64,000 nucleotides of DNA from Oikopleura dioica (Eukaryota > Chordata > Appendicularia > Copelata > Oikopleuridae): the NCBI GenBank assembly GCA_907165135.1, contig OU015569.1:10788501-10852500 (forward strand), written 5' to 3'. The position numbers were made by a program, and so were the translations under genes. Below the pieces are notes generated by a model, which saw only the letters and a list, made by a program, of their open reading frames with translations, had not been told where the DNA came from and made no database searches. Position 1 is the stretch's first letter; the number at the start of each line of letters is the position of its first letter. Shown here one piece after another: positions 1 through 12,636 of this stretch.

Positions 1-229
1 AAACTAAAAGAGCCCGCTGCCAGCAAAAAAACTAGGAAAATACCAACAACTCCTGAACTCTAGTCCGACCTTTCTCTGTGCAATTCAGTTCGAAGCCTGT
101 CCTTCTTTTTCGTTCACCTTGTTTTTTTCGCTTGTTTCCTAAAAGAATACAAAGACAAGAATCGTAAATTTTCAACCGAGTCTTCTATGTCTCCAGCCAT
201 TTCCCGAAAGCAGGACGAAAGTTAGTAGA

Positions 230-922
230 ATGGTTGACCCGAACGTAGCACGGTGGTTCGAGCAAGTAGATAAAACCAGAAGGGGGCGCCTAAACGCGGC
301 AGAATTGCAAGAAGCCCTCAAGAATAACAATTACAGCAGCTTTGACATAAACGTCGTCGCAGCAATGATAGGCCCGTGGCTCAGTCTGCGCTTTTTTTCA
401 GTATTTTTCCTCCTCGCGAGCCCGTGTTAGAAATGTTCGACAAAGACCGGACAAAGACAATAAATCTGAACGAGTTCAACGAGCTGTGGAAGTTTCTGGG
501 CTCCTGGCGACAGTGCTTCGACCGGTTCGACAATGACAGATCCGGACAAATCGACGCTGGCGAACTTAGCACTGGTAATGAAAACGATAGAATTCAGCTC
601 AGTTCTTATTTGGCTCCTTTATTCAGCTCTTCAACAGCTGGGCTATCGATTCTCGCAGCACTTTGTCCCAGTTCTCATGCAAAAGTTCGATTACAGTGGA
701 AGAGCTTCTCATCTTCAATTCGACGGTTTCGTCATGGCTCTTATAAAAATCCAGCGTCTCACTACCGCCTTCCAGGATCGGATTCAATTTGTTCTTCCTT
801 ATCTTTTAGTTAGCAAACATGTTTTATTGATCTTCCATAAAAAGCCATACGATCGGCAGCGAAATGGCACCGCGCAGTTCACTTACGAGCAGTTTTTGGC
901 CACCGTCATCCAAAACACATAG
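230..922 (+). CDS. Penta-EF-hand calcium-binding protein (ALG-2/peflin-like)
   Basis: Four exons join into a protein of about 165 residues with EF-hand loops, for example DNDRSGQIDAGEL and the ending YDRQRNGTAQFTYEQFL, in the spacing of PDCD6/ALG-2 and peflin. Such proteins dimerise through the fifth EF-hand and act as calcium-dependent adaptors for ESCRT and COPII. The long N-terminal Gly/Pro region of peflin is absent, so it is nearer ALG-2 in length. Exons are about 230-371, 431-584, 646-775 and 845-922. Intron 2 is GT-AG. Intron 1 (372-430) joins in frame only as GC-AG. The third (776-844) is open in frame, but removing it as a GA-AG intron gives the family spacing (AFQ then PYDRQ). Family assignment is firm; the choice between ALG-2 and peflin is not. 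Confidence 0.8.
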
Positions 923-1217
923 AAAGCATCTATCGCTCAAGACTCCCGCAAGTCCAATTTTGAAGCAATTTTTCGCCAACTCAAAGTCCTACTCAACAAT
1001 CTCCAACTTGAGTCCTCTCAATTTACCAAAACTTCATCCTCATTCATACTTCAGGAAAATATTTTTTTTACTATTTTATGTTTTTTGTTCAATTTTACTG
1101 GAAACTTGTCGCAAAACGTTACTTGCATGTAAACCTAGTATTTAAAGAAATCCACTAAAATATTCAATGATTCTATCAAAGTTCTGATCTTATTGAACGA
1201 TTTCTTCTTCCTTTAGA
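923..1217 (+). other. Short intergenic region between EF-hand gene and MAD2
   Basis: This holds the 3' UTR of the EF-hand gene and a pyrimidine-rich stretch ending in TTTAG just before the MAD2 ATG. No clear AATAAA is seen. The layout would suit a polycistronic transcript resolved by spliced-leader trans-splicing, but that is inference. Confidence 0.35.
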
Positions 1218-2078
1218 ATGGCGACTGCGACAAAAGGAACGATTACGCTTCAGGGCTCGGCGCAGATGATTTCCGAGTTTTTGGACTTTGGAATCAACTC
1301 GATCTTGTTTCAGCGAAACATCTACCCAGGTAATGGGTTTTTTCATTATGTTGATTTAAATTCCTTCGTCTCTCATACATAAGAAATCAAAAGAAACTCA
1401 TTTTTTAGTTTTTTGAATCATTTTTTTTTTCAGAAAACGTCTTCATGCCGAAAAAACACTACGGGCTGACTGTATACATGTCGGAAGACGAGGAGCTGCG
1501 AAAATACCTCGACACTGTCCTAGCTCAAGCCAGGTCTTGGATTGAGGTAAAATCCATCATCGCTTTTCAAGAAGATTAAAAATATTTGAAGAAAGGACAG
1601 CTGCTGCAACTTGTTCTGGTCGTTTTACACGCGGATACTGAAGAGACCCTCGAGCGTTGGGCATTCGACATTGAAAAGGTTAGAAAAAAAGAATAAAAGA
1701 AGACTTAAAAATGGCTAGGGGGAAAAGTTCGAAGAAGGAACGAGCGGAAAGAAGGTCGAACTCGACCACAAGCAAATGCAAGAAGGGATGAAAGCGGTCG
1801 TAAAGCAGATCGTGTCGACAAGTAAGTATAGAACTGAAACGCCCCTTTTTTTAGCGCAAGTCTCTAAAACTTGATTTTCAGTTACATTTCTGCCGCTGAT
1901 CGAAGCTCCAGTGATGTTTGACCTCCTTTTCTACACAACACCGGGCATAGAGGTCGAAAACTGGGACCCAACGAAACCGCACATGATCAAGGGCGCCTCT
2001 GACTCGGTGAAGATTCGCTCCTGGACCTCCAAGATCCACACCATTAACACTGCTGTTACTTATAAAGCGGAGAGCTGA
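1218..2078 (+). CDS. MAD2L1: Mitotic spindle assembly checkpoint protein MAD2 (HORMA domain)
   Basis: Five exons (1218-1329, 1434-1546, 1601-1678, 1728-1821, 1882-2078) with GT-AG introns of 50-104 bp give about 203 residues, the usual MAD2 length. Recognisable HORMA segments include GSAQMISEFLDFGINSILFQ at the N-terminus, LERWAFDIEK in the middle and VKIRSWTSKIHTINTAVTYK at the C-terminus, the safety-belt region that wraps MAD1 or CDC20. MAD2 inhibits APC/C-CDC20 at unattached kinetochores. The start was chosen because the ATG lies 2 bases after a polypyrimidine-AG (ctttcttcctttag type), as a trans-spliced or spliced acceptor would. It lies about 295 bp downstream of the EF-hand gene and about 330 bp upstream of nardilysin, all on one strand. 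Confidence 0.93.
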
Positions 2079-2406
2079 AGCTTTCGCAACCAAATTGAAA
2101 TTTTTCAATTCCGACAATTTCCTCAATTCTGAGCTTATTAATGTTTGAAACATTCCTAAATCACCGTGCCTGACTATTATTATCACTATTGTCACTGACT
2201 TACTCACAGCCAAACTGTAACTCTAGCTATTTTTGTCTCTTATTCAATTCCAGACATGAGTGTTACATGTTCCTCGCCTTAAATAGGTCGAAAATAATCA
2301 CTTCCGTTCTGAGTTCACGACGCCTCTTATGTAAGATTTATATCTTAAATTATCGCATTACCATTGAAATCGCTGCTTATTACTTCTTATAGCTTCTTCC
2401 AGTAGA
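2079..2406 (+). other. Intergenic region between MAD2 and nardilysin
   Basis: AT-rich, with no supported gene. It ends in CTTCTTCCAG four bases before the nardilysin ATG, a candidate trans-splice acceptor. Confidence 0.35.
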
Positions 2407-5400
2407 ATGGTGAAAATTCTACCGACGCCAGAGAAATCGCCAGCAGACAAGAAGGAGTACAGAGCCATCCAGCTCGAGAATGGTTTGACTGCGCTGCTGA
2501 TTGCCGACTTGCAAAACGAGGGCGAAGACGATGGATTAGAGAGGTACGCTATTAACGGAAATTACAAACCAATAACTTTTCTAGTGAGCCGCAGAGCCCG
2601 GAACGGGAAGAAGAAGAAGACCTGAGCTCCGATGAGCTCGAGGAAGACGAATGCGACGGTGAAGGAGACGAAGAAGAGGGCGAGGAGAAATCAAGAAAAA
2701 TGTCGGCCGCTTGTATGGTCGTCCATGCCGGAAGTTTTCACGAAAAAGTCGAGTGCCAGGGCCTAGCGCACTTCTGCGAGCACATGATTTTCATGGGCTC
2801 GAAAAAGTACCCAGACGAAAATGAGCTGGATTCGTTCCTCTCGCGCAACTCTGGCGGAACAAATGCGTACACGGAGCTCGAATACACCAACTATCATTTC
2901 GACGTGGCGCCGGATAAGTTCAGAGAAGCGCTGGATATTTGGGCGCAGTTTTTCATCGACCCGTTGATGAAGGAAGATTCTGTCGATCGCGAAGGGAAGG
3001 GCTAGAACTTATTTTCCTTATTCTTAAGATTAGATCTTTGTCCACACATGTCTAATGATGATCTTTTGATCGTAAAACAATCCCTTTGAACAGTAACCGC
3101 CGTTCATTCGGAATTCGAAATGGCAAAAACCGACGACTATTGTCGCAAGTTCCAGATCATGCAAGAGGCAGTGATGAAAAAAGGCCATCCTCAGAGCGGC
3201 TTCTTTTGGGGAAACAGAAAGAGTCTTTGGGAGGATCCCAAGAAAATTAGCAAAACAGCATATGACATGTTGCACGATTGGTATCCGAGGAATTACTCGT
3301 CGAATTTGATGAAACTCGTTATTCAGGAAAAGGTTGATTATTGAACTTATGTTGTCCAATCTTACAGTATTATCAACTATGAAAAAGAGCCCGCACTCGC
3401 TGGACGAGCAACAAAAGTGGGTCGAAGAAATATTCTCTCTTGTTCCCTCCCGCAACTTGAAAAAAGCCCTGGACGAGCCAGACTGGTCTGTCGGATCTGC
3501 ATATAAAGGACAAAATGTTTCCAAGCTTATCAAATACCACCCAGTTTCGGACTTCCACACCGTCGATATCATGTGGAGTTTGCCCCCTCAAAAGGAGTTT
3601 TACAGAGTTAAACCGCTGCACTTCTATGGCTGGTTGATTGGTCACGAGGGAAAAGGGAACGGGTAAATTCATTGTTGGATTTTAATCGGTCTAAAATGAG
3701 TGTCAATGGATTTTTAATGGGTCTGTTCACCAATTCAGTCTGTTCTAGTGAGTTTTAGTGGTAGATTTACCCTGAAAAAGGCTCGATTCTTTCATACTTG
3801 AAGCAGAAGGACTGGGCGCACGAGATCTACGCTGGAAACTCTGGCCAAGCTTGCGAAGAGAACAAGTACCATTCCGAACTGTCGATCCAATTCCGTTTGA
3901 CAGAAGCCGGACTCGAAAACTGGGAGAAAGTTGTCGCCGCTGTCTTCAGTTATCTGAAGATGCTGGAAGCTCTTTCCGAAGACGAACGACTTCGGATCTT
4001 TAATGAGATTAAGAAAATTGAGGCGATCAACTGGGCAACAAAAGAGGACAAGAAAGCGCAGCAGAATTGCATCGACGCAGCCGAGAGTATGATAAGCTTT
4101 GAGGACTCAGCCCGATGGCTTGATGGAGATGACTTGATTTTCGACTACGATTCGGCGATGCTCAAGAGCATCGTTGATCACATGAAGGCAACTAACTGCA
4201 CGGTGATCCTTAGCTCGAAGAACTTTGAAAACACCGTTGATACTGTCGAAGAATGGATGGGCGGGAAATACTGCCTCGAAGACTTATCAGAGGACACGAT
4301 CGATTCGTGGAAGAACGCTCCAGTCATGAACGAAGTCTTCTTCGTCCCCTCAAGCAACAAGTACCTGGCAGAAGACATCAAGGTGAAGGAAGACGAGCCG
4401 AGCATCGAGTGGGAACACGTGCGAAAAATTGAAGAAGCGGAAAACGCCGAGCTCTGGTTCAAAGGCGATGGTCAGTTCAAACTGCCGCGCGCGTTCATCT
4501 CCTTCATCATCCGCTCGCACCTGCCCTACGAAAACGCGAAGAACAAGGCAATGTACGAGTTCTTTCCGTTTATTCTCATCCGAACCATGGCGGAAGTCGC
4601 CTATGATGCTGAAACAGCCTTGCTGCACTACAGCATCGATCCGGATACAAGTGGACTCAACGTCAAAGTTAACGGACTTAGTGACAAACTAAGGTGACGT
4701 CCTAATCTAAAACTGTACTGGTACATGGTTCTTTTTAGCTTGCTCCTTGAAGAGTGTTTGAATCAAATCATCAACTTCGCTCCTTCGCAGAGCGAGTTCG
4801 ACTCGTTAAAAGCCCAATACATTCAAAACTTCAAAAGCGTCATCCAAAAGCCGGATGAACTGACGAAAGATTTGCGACTGTCGCTTATGCAAAGCACGAA
4901 ATTCCCCCTGATTGAAAGAAGAAAGGCCTTTGAAACAGTCACCAGAGAAGAGATGATTCAGTTTATCAAAGATTTAAGGATCCAGTCAGAGCTTTATTTT
5001 AGAATATAAGATACATTGGATAGTCTTGAAGCGCCTCTACTTAATCTTAAATTTGAGCACTGAGCCCCTCACTTTACATTACTTACTGTAACAATCAGCA
5101 ATAACTGTCGAAAGAAAGGAGTGTTTCCTGACGATGCATGTCCAAGGAAACTACTACGAGAGCGACGTCCGAAAACTCTTCAAAGAAGCCATTAATCAAT
5201 TCACAGGTATGTATAAACCTCCCTGTCTGAAGCATGTAATTGTATTTGTCCGTCGCATCAGGAAAGCCGCCGGTGTTAGAATCCCAGAAAAGGAGAAAAA
5301 GTAAGAGACGAAAAATTTCAGAAAGCAAGCCTCTTGCGCGGAGGTTCACGACGACGGTGAGGCTGCCGGAAAAGGCGACCGTTCTCAGGGTCAGAAACTG

Positions 5401-6198
5401 CAATCCGATCGACGTCAACACCAACTACATTATTTACTGGCAGATTGGCCCGATGGCAATCAAGGACTATGCACGGTAGATGTCCTAGTTCTCAATCAGC
5501 GCTGATTTTATTTTTAATTAGAAACGATTTGCTAGTGACGATCATGGAAGAACCTTGCTTCGACATTTTGCGCACGAAAAAGTGCCTCGGCTACTCGGTT
5601 TATCCGACGCTTCGGGACACTTTCGGCATTGGCGGCATCTCGATCTCCATCAGCTCGCAGCAGAACAAATTCTCTGTGAAAGAAATTCACGAGCATTGTC
5701 TCGACTTTCTCAAACAGTTTGAGGAGATTATTGGCGGCATGACAGATGAAAAATTTGAAGGTAGCGTATTTACTAAATGACTGAAACGGACCAAAAATGA
5801 AAATCTCAGAGCATCGGGCCGGGCTGATCGAAGCCAAAAGAAGCGACGACACAAAGTTGAAGCAACTTTTCAACCGTTGGAATTCGGAAATCGCCTCCAG
5901 CGAAGCCCGATTCGACAGGCTGGAGACAGAAATCGGATTCCTCGAGAAGTTCTCAAAGAACGAAATCATCGGCGCCTTCAAGAAGAATATTCTTGAGAAC
6001 AAGCGCATCTTACTCGTTGTGACCCAAGGAAACGAAGTCGACGAAAAAACGGAGACGAAAAAAGCGAATATTGAGAGCCTGGAACATGTAGCGGCGGAAG
6101 ACCTGTTCGAGGAGTACGAACAAGTTGAAAACATCGACGAGGCACGGAAGCGATTTGGCTTCTTCCCCGTTTCGCATATCAACAAAAATGAACTATAA
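2407..6198 (+). CDS. NRDC: Nardilysin-like M16 zinc metalloendopeptidase
   Basis: Ten exons give a protein of about 1000 residues in the M16 (insulysin/nardilysin) family. The inverted zinc site HFCEH is present at about 2769-2783. An acidic Glu/Asp-rich insert (2585-2690) just before the catalytic domain is the hallmark that separates nardilysin from insulin-degrading enzyme. C-terminal half motifs such as EEPCFDILRTKKCLGYSVYP also match nardilysin. The enzyme cleaves N-terminal to Arg in dibasic sites and binds HB-EGF. Exons: 2407-2543, 2585-2994, 3094-3332, 3388-3655, 3781-4693, 4739-4978, 5115-5206, 5262-5475, 5522-5760, 5810-6198. Introns after 2994 and 3655 fit only as GG-AG (donors G/GGAAGG and G/GGAACG), and after 4978 as GA-AG (AAG/GATCC). 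These joins restore REVTAVHSEFE, HEGKGSIL and FIKDLRKECF, all conserved in the family. The ATG follows a polypyrimidine-AG by 4 bases. Confidence 0.9.
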
Positions 6199-6500
6199 TT
6201 TCTATTTTATCATCTGTTTCTTCAATTACCCTGTTTTTTCTATATTTCTTCGAAAGATAACATGAAATGAGATAAAGTGAAAATGTCGCATGTAAAATGT
6301 GTTGTATCTTATTCATCGCAGCGATTCAAGTTCCCGAAGCAAGAAAAGAAGCAAAACAAAGAATTTTAAACAATTTTCAACTTATCTTATGATTCAAGAT
6401 AATAGATAATTCCGGTTGAGTTTTGTGGGTCGTTTTTCTGTCACAGTTGTCAGTTGGTAAAAAAGAAATGACTGAATAATAAAAGATAGAAATGGGATTT
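6199..6500. other. Convergent 3' ends of nardilysin (+) and SMAD (-)
   Basis: AT-rich 3' UTR sequence with no supported gene. AATAAA-like strings lie near 6476-6482. Confidence 0.4.
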
Positions 6501-8393
6501 TTAGTTTTGGTTGTTTTGAAGCTTGACGTTGGCGAAGAAAGCCTTTACTTTGTTCAGCCATATTTGGGCGGTGGAAAGCTTGAAGTGAGTTAATTTGTAT
6601 GTTGAAGATGAGGTACCTTTAGTTCAATCCAATGATCAGTTTCCTTGATGTAGTTTCTTTCGTACTTTTCTCCATACGGTTGGAGCGAGATGCGTATCAC
6701 ACAGCGGTGGTACATTTTATTCAGCTCCATTGTACAACGGGCTATTTCCTCTAGCCCCGTCGCGTGGATAGCGGAAGTCATCCTCTCAGTAGTACGCTGA
6801 AAGAAGCAAACTCATGAAGACTGTAGGAATAGCTTCTGATACATACATTCAGTAGATCCGCGTAAATCTCCAAGCAAAAGACATAAACGGGCCCCACATT
6901 CGCTCCGATTTCCACTACAGTTGCTTTGTGCTTATTCATTATCTCGTTGGTCACCCAGCCCTGATCATGTTTAGCAAATCCTCATGTACCCGTCTACCTG
7001 GGTGTAGATCGAAAAGGGACTGTGGTTCGTGATAAATACTTTTCCACCGTAGTAGTTGAATTCAATGTTGAGGGAGTTAACGAGCATAGAACGGAGCGAG
7101 AGTGACCTGTTTGGTAACTCGGAAATATAGAAATTCTTCTGGCAACAGGAGCCACCTGGATCGCGCTTTTACCAACGATCAGAAATAGATCATACTCTTC
7201 GCTGATTATATTTACTGAACCTGGCTTGATGCCGCTCACTAGAACGCTTCGTTCCCGGGCACAGAAGGCTTCGCCAATTTCGACATCTCGCTCGTAGAAT
7301 TGTATCGTCGACCAAGGCTCGTTATCCTCTTCTTGAGCATTCGCGTTCTTCTTCTCTTGCCTTTCCTTCTCCTTCTTTTCTTCTTCCTCCACGTACTCTT
7401 GATTTTTTAAAAGTTCGCGTTTAGCGTTAGAAATACAACAATTATCGATCTTTGTAAACAATTGATTATGATTACATGACATTCACGATTTTAGGTACAA
7501 GTTCTCACGTTTTGGATCACCAGCTTTAGAATCATCTGAGCTCTCTCCAGGATTCTCCTGTAACTGACAGCCCAGGTTAATATGGCTCATCAGAGTCTTT
7601 TTCAGAAATCAAGAGGGGTTTAAAAACATTTTTCATTCAAGAGTTAAATCAAGATGTTGAATCCACATCTTGATTCAGAGGAATTTAAATGATTGAGGGA
7701 AAATTTGATTGGGATATTGAATACCTAATTTTATCTCCTCGATTTTCATAGTTTCCAATTTAAGGCTGTCGAACCTTTCCTTGACCTCGATGAGGATACA
7801 TTTCTGTTTCTCCTTAGCTAGAATCTCCTCGTTCATCAAAGTCTAAATTTTGCTGAATACAACTCTGAATTTATGTCTGAATGAGAACCGCCAACACTTT
7901 CATTTCAAAAGAAAATCGATGCCTGAGTAATACAGTAAATTTGAGCATGTTCTGTCTGCGCGACGTTAGTTCTTCCCACGCTGAGAGGCGTGCACTATAA
8001 CTTTTCTTGCAGTGCCACTTACTCTCTTTACTCTCATCATGGGACACTTGCAAATAAATACAACATGGACATAACAGTTGGATTTATCTGTAGCACAAAC
8101 AAAGACAAAGGGTTACTCCTTGTTGATCGCAATCTAGGACATCAAGATGTCTACGCAAGATTATCCGGAGTCCGTTCTCAGTAGTGAAACAAAGTCAATT
8201 ACCTGTTATTTATGACATTAGAAGAAAACAGGATGATGAGGGGATTCGTTTCTAATTTTTCAGCAAGTAGTTGAAGCAGCCACGCGCCTCTGGGGATAAT
8301 ACTAATGGAAGAATCAGGAGCGGAAGAGTTTTTCTTGCTTTCGGGAGTCTTGAGACTTTGAGATCGCGCCCGCGCTACGTCGGCAAGACTCAA
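6501..8393 (-). CDS. Divergent SMAD transcription factor (MH2 domain, probable MH1 remnant)
   Basis: The 3' half is a clear MH2 domain on the minus strand: PWSTIQFYERDVEIGEAF (near 7270-7310), LNIEFNYYGGKVFI, GWVTNEI...VEIGANV and YERNYIKETDHWIELK line up with SMAD strands such as YYELNxRVGE, LYYIGGEVF, YGWHPATVCKIPPG and CWIEL. Firm exons: 6501-6578, 6617-6796, 6847-6960, 6998-7138, then one from about 7140-7226 up to about 7430. The protein ends KVKLQNNQN, with no C-terminal SSxS receptor phosphorylation motif. Before MH2 is a Glu/Lys-rich linker. At 7870-8060 the string LQVSH and ARLSAWEEL resemble the MH1 signatures LQVSH and CRLWRWPDL, so an MH1 is probable. Its exons and the start near 8393 are not resolved. 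It could act as a co-SMAD or a lineage-specific SMAD in TGF-beta/BMP signalling. Confidence 0.72.
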
Positions 8394-8822
8394 CGAAAAG
8401 GATAGGCCACTTTGGACTGGCCGACACTCACACTTGCCCCGTTACAATTAAAGGCGAAACTCAATAGGCTATTGCTGATCGAATCTGCGCGGGCTCTCGG
8501 ATGGCGGAATCCTCCTTTTTCTTCTTTTAAAGTTTCAGCTGCCTGCTTTTCTGCGAATGAGGCAGGCTACTCGCTTTTGGATCGCGCACGTTTCAGTACT
8601 CATTCATGCATGCACTCACCCATGTGATTACTACTAATTATCTCTGCAAGAATCATGTGATTTCCAAAATAGACAGAATCGTATCAAAATCAACCTCCTT
8701 TACAAAGAAGACAAGTTGAAGTGGAAACTCTTCATTTCATACCTTTACTTTATTATCCATAGTGTATGTTCCACTTTGTTGGGCAAGCAAAGAAAAACGC
8801 CTAGCCAACACCAACTCAGATC

Positions 8823-9125
8823 ATGAGAAAATCAACGGTGGTGGACGTTGTTTTAATGATCCTGGATCTGGGAAGGTGTGGAGTCGTTTTGCGAGCTTTG
8901 AAAATATTTACAAAATTGAAAGTAAGACTCGAGCTTATTTTGGTATTGACCTGCCAGAGGGAAGGGGAAGGTCCTAGTCTGGTTTACCACAGAAAAGAAG
9001 AAATATTGAAAGCGATCAGTTTGGAAGATAAGAGTTGGAGAGAGCTAGGAGATGTAAACGACAATTTTTTACAAATCCGAAGGGGACAGCAAGTCGGAAG
9101 TAGAGCGAAACTAAATGTGAAATAA
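8823..9125 (+). CDS. Possible small hypothetical protein (weak)
   Basis: A 100-codon open frame starts at an ATG, with a hydrophobic N-terminal part and an AATAAA signal 7 bases after the stop (9132-9137). No domain is recognised and codon use is not convincing. The stretch 8394-9225 lies between the SMAD 5' end and the G alpha i 3' end and otherwise shows nothing certain. Confidence 0.2.
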   Translation: MRKSTVVDVVLMILDLGRCGVVLRALKIFTKLKVRLELILVLTCQREGEGPSLVYHRKEEILKAISLEDKSWRELGDVNDNFLQIRRGQQVGSRAKLNVK

Positions 9126-9225
9126 GGCATCAATAAATTGTTAACAATAATAGGGGGAGTAGTTTTGATATTTCTAGGCACGCGGTGGGAGCGACACGGC
9201 TTTGGAAACTGGCTTGAATTTGAAA

Positions 9226-10594
<1,369 letters not shown>

Positions 10595-12636
10595 GGTTAG
10601 GGTTAAAAAGGGTATCCCCTGCTCTCTAGTTCATTCAATTTGCTGATCCCGTAAAGCCCTACTCCGCTGCAGGCAGTAGAAATTTCGAAGAAAATTATTG
10701 CGTCTTTGAAAAAAGGCCTCTCTCTGTCGAAAAATTGTAAGGAGGGGTCGATTTCGCTTTCTCTCGCAGAGTGTAAAATTACCACCGGTTCTGTGACGCT
10801 TCCACCGGTGAGGAGAGACACTAATAACTGCGAATTTACGCTCTTTACTCGATTTATCTCTCTTTGTAGCCAGCCAAGTTCACGGCAAACGCGAAATAGA
10901 ACCACTTAGCGTACCTAGATCTGCGCATCCATCGGAAGTACTTCCGCATTTATGAATAATTGTAATTATTAAGAATCGAAGAGTGTGGAGCCAAATAGTA
11001 TCTACGTGAGGGAACACAAGAGCTGATACCTCCCCACTGACAAATACTACCTCGGCGGAAAATCTAATTCCAACCGAGCATCTTTTGAAAAAAAAATGAT
11101 CCTTTCAAAGTAGATTAATTCTCAGAAACTATCAGAAGTATCTATTAAAGCAAGTTTTACCTTTGCATGCACCCCATGGCGCTAGCTATGAACTGACGAA
11201 AGGACTTCGTGCCTGTCTACTCCCAGTCTTGAAAATGAAAGAAAAACGATCAGTTTCAAAAAGAAATTTCTTGTTTTTTTGTTCTGTGTGTGTTTTTTTC
11301 TCGCAGTGTGTGCTTTCTCTCTGTATTTCGAGGCGCTTCCTTCGCTCGCCCGGGGCAACTCTGGCTCTCGCCTCGGGGAAAACAAAATTTCGCACTCGCT
11401 TGTGAGATCAGAAAGAGGAGGAAAAAGAACAGAGTTTTGGTACTGGGAGCGCGCGTCCTAGACTGTTGATTGCTCGAGTAGCTTTCAATGAGTTTTCTCT
11501 GGCTACACTGTACTACGACGCCGAGTTCAGCCACTCGTCTCTCTGTTTGGATTGGCTGAATGCGCCACGCATCGCCAAATGTGCGCCAAATGCGCCTCTT
11601 CGAATCACCCGCCAAAACGAACGTTGCCTCAAGGCGCGCACAGACGGCGCTAACGAGTTCCCAGAACGAGGTGAAAAATCCCTCTTCTTTGTGGGAGCAT
11701 TTTTTCTTCGCGCCGTTTTCCGTCTCAAATTGGCTCCGGCCAATCAGCGAATGGGCTCATCCCTCCGCACACTTTGCACCACCGCCACCTTATTTACATG
11801 CATGTCTACGATCAGCCAAAATCAGCAGAAAATTTCCGATGATCAGACAGTTTCTCATCATTGCTGTTCAAATAAACAGATTTCAACAACGAGTTCCATT
11901 TAATAGCATGTTCCAATAATTTGTGAATTGGCGTTGCAAATTCTGAACATCCCTCGGCATAATTTATCCTTAGCAGGTAGCTTTGGCAAGTTTAGCGAGG
12001 CCGACAGTTTGAGCTACAGTAATACTGACACAAAGACACAAAGTGTGAGATGATCTTCCTCTGGATGCTCAAAGCGATGGCGGCAATTCAAAATATAGAA
12101 ACGTATTAGATATCAGTTGAATACTGATTTAAATCAAATGAATAAATCAAATAATTGCACACGCGTGATAATATGAAGATCTTTTCGCTTTTTCGAAGCC
12201 TCGTTATGCCAAGAGAAAAACAAGTTTCTTATAAAAACAAGTACACCGATGCCACTCCCAGTGACTATGATCAGAGTTCGTAAATTACAAATTGGATAAT
12301 CCTCGATTAGGAAGTGACGAGTGAAAGTGACCTTCCCAATCGAGGATTACCCAATTTGTATTGTTAGACTCCTGGCTAGTTCAATTTCCTCGAAGATTAG
12401 TTTGGAGAGATTTTACGAACTCTTGTTTTTGACTTTCAGCGATTTCCGAAGCATTCCATTTGTTCAGCCTGTTCTGATAGATAGCGGGGTTTGATTTTTT
12501 CGCTTTGTCGAGTAGAAAAAGAGCAACTGCGGTTGGAAAACGAGTACCTGTCAGTCGCAGAGTAGCCGATAGACAAAAACCATTCCATACCTTCCATTCT
12601 GTAAGTCAGAAAGCAAAAAAAGCGAGCAAAAAGACG
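10595..12636. other. Long intergenic region upstream of G alpha i (-) and DEG/ENaC (+)
   Basis: About 2 kb between divergently transcribed genes. It holds many overlapping open frames on both strands that look like chance. A short inverted repeat lies at 12286-12360. No RNA gene or conserved protein motif was found. Confidence 0.4.
12286..12360. repeat. Short perfect-type inverted repeat (hairpin)
   Basis: The left arm 12286-12314 starts TACAAATTGGATAATCCTCG. The right arm 12331-12360 is its near-exact reverse complement, separated by a 16-bp loop. It may be a miniature element or a structured regulatory site. Confidence 0.7.

Noticed and set aside
5282-5325. Possible 21-bp intron (GTAAGAGACG...TTTCAG) in nardilysin
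   Set aside because: Far too short to splice and the frame is open through it; treated as exon.
8412-8627. Plus-strand 71-codon frame upstream of the SMAD gene
   Set aside because: No motif, no splice structure, overlaps the presumed SMAD promoter.
11163-11919. Cluster of overlapping frames on both strands
   Set aside because: Frames overlap on both strands, are rich in Ser/Phe/Arg from T-rich and GC-rich runs, and have no motif or splice structure.
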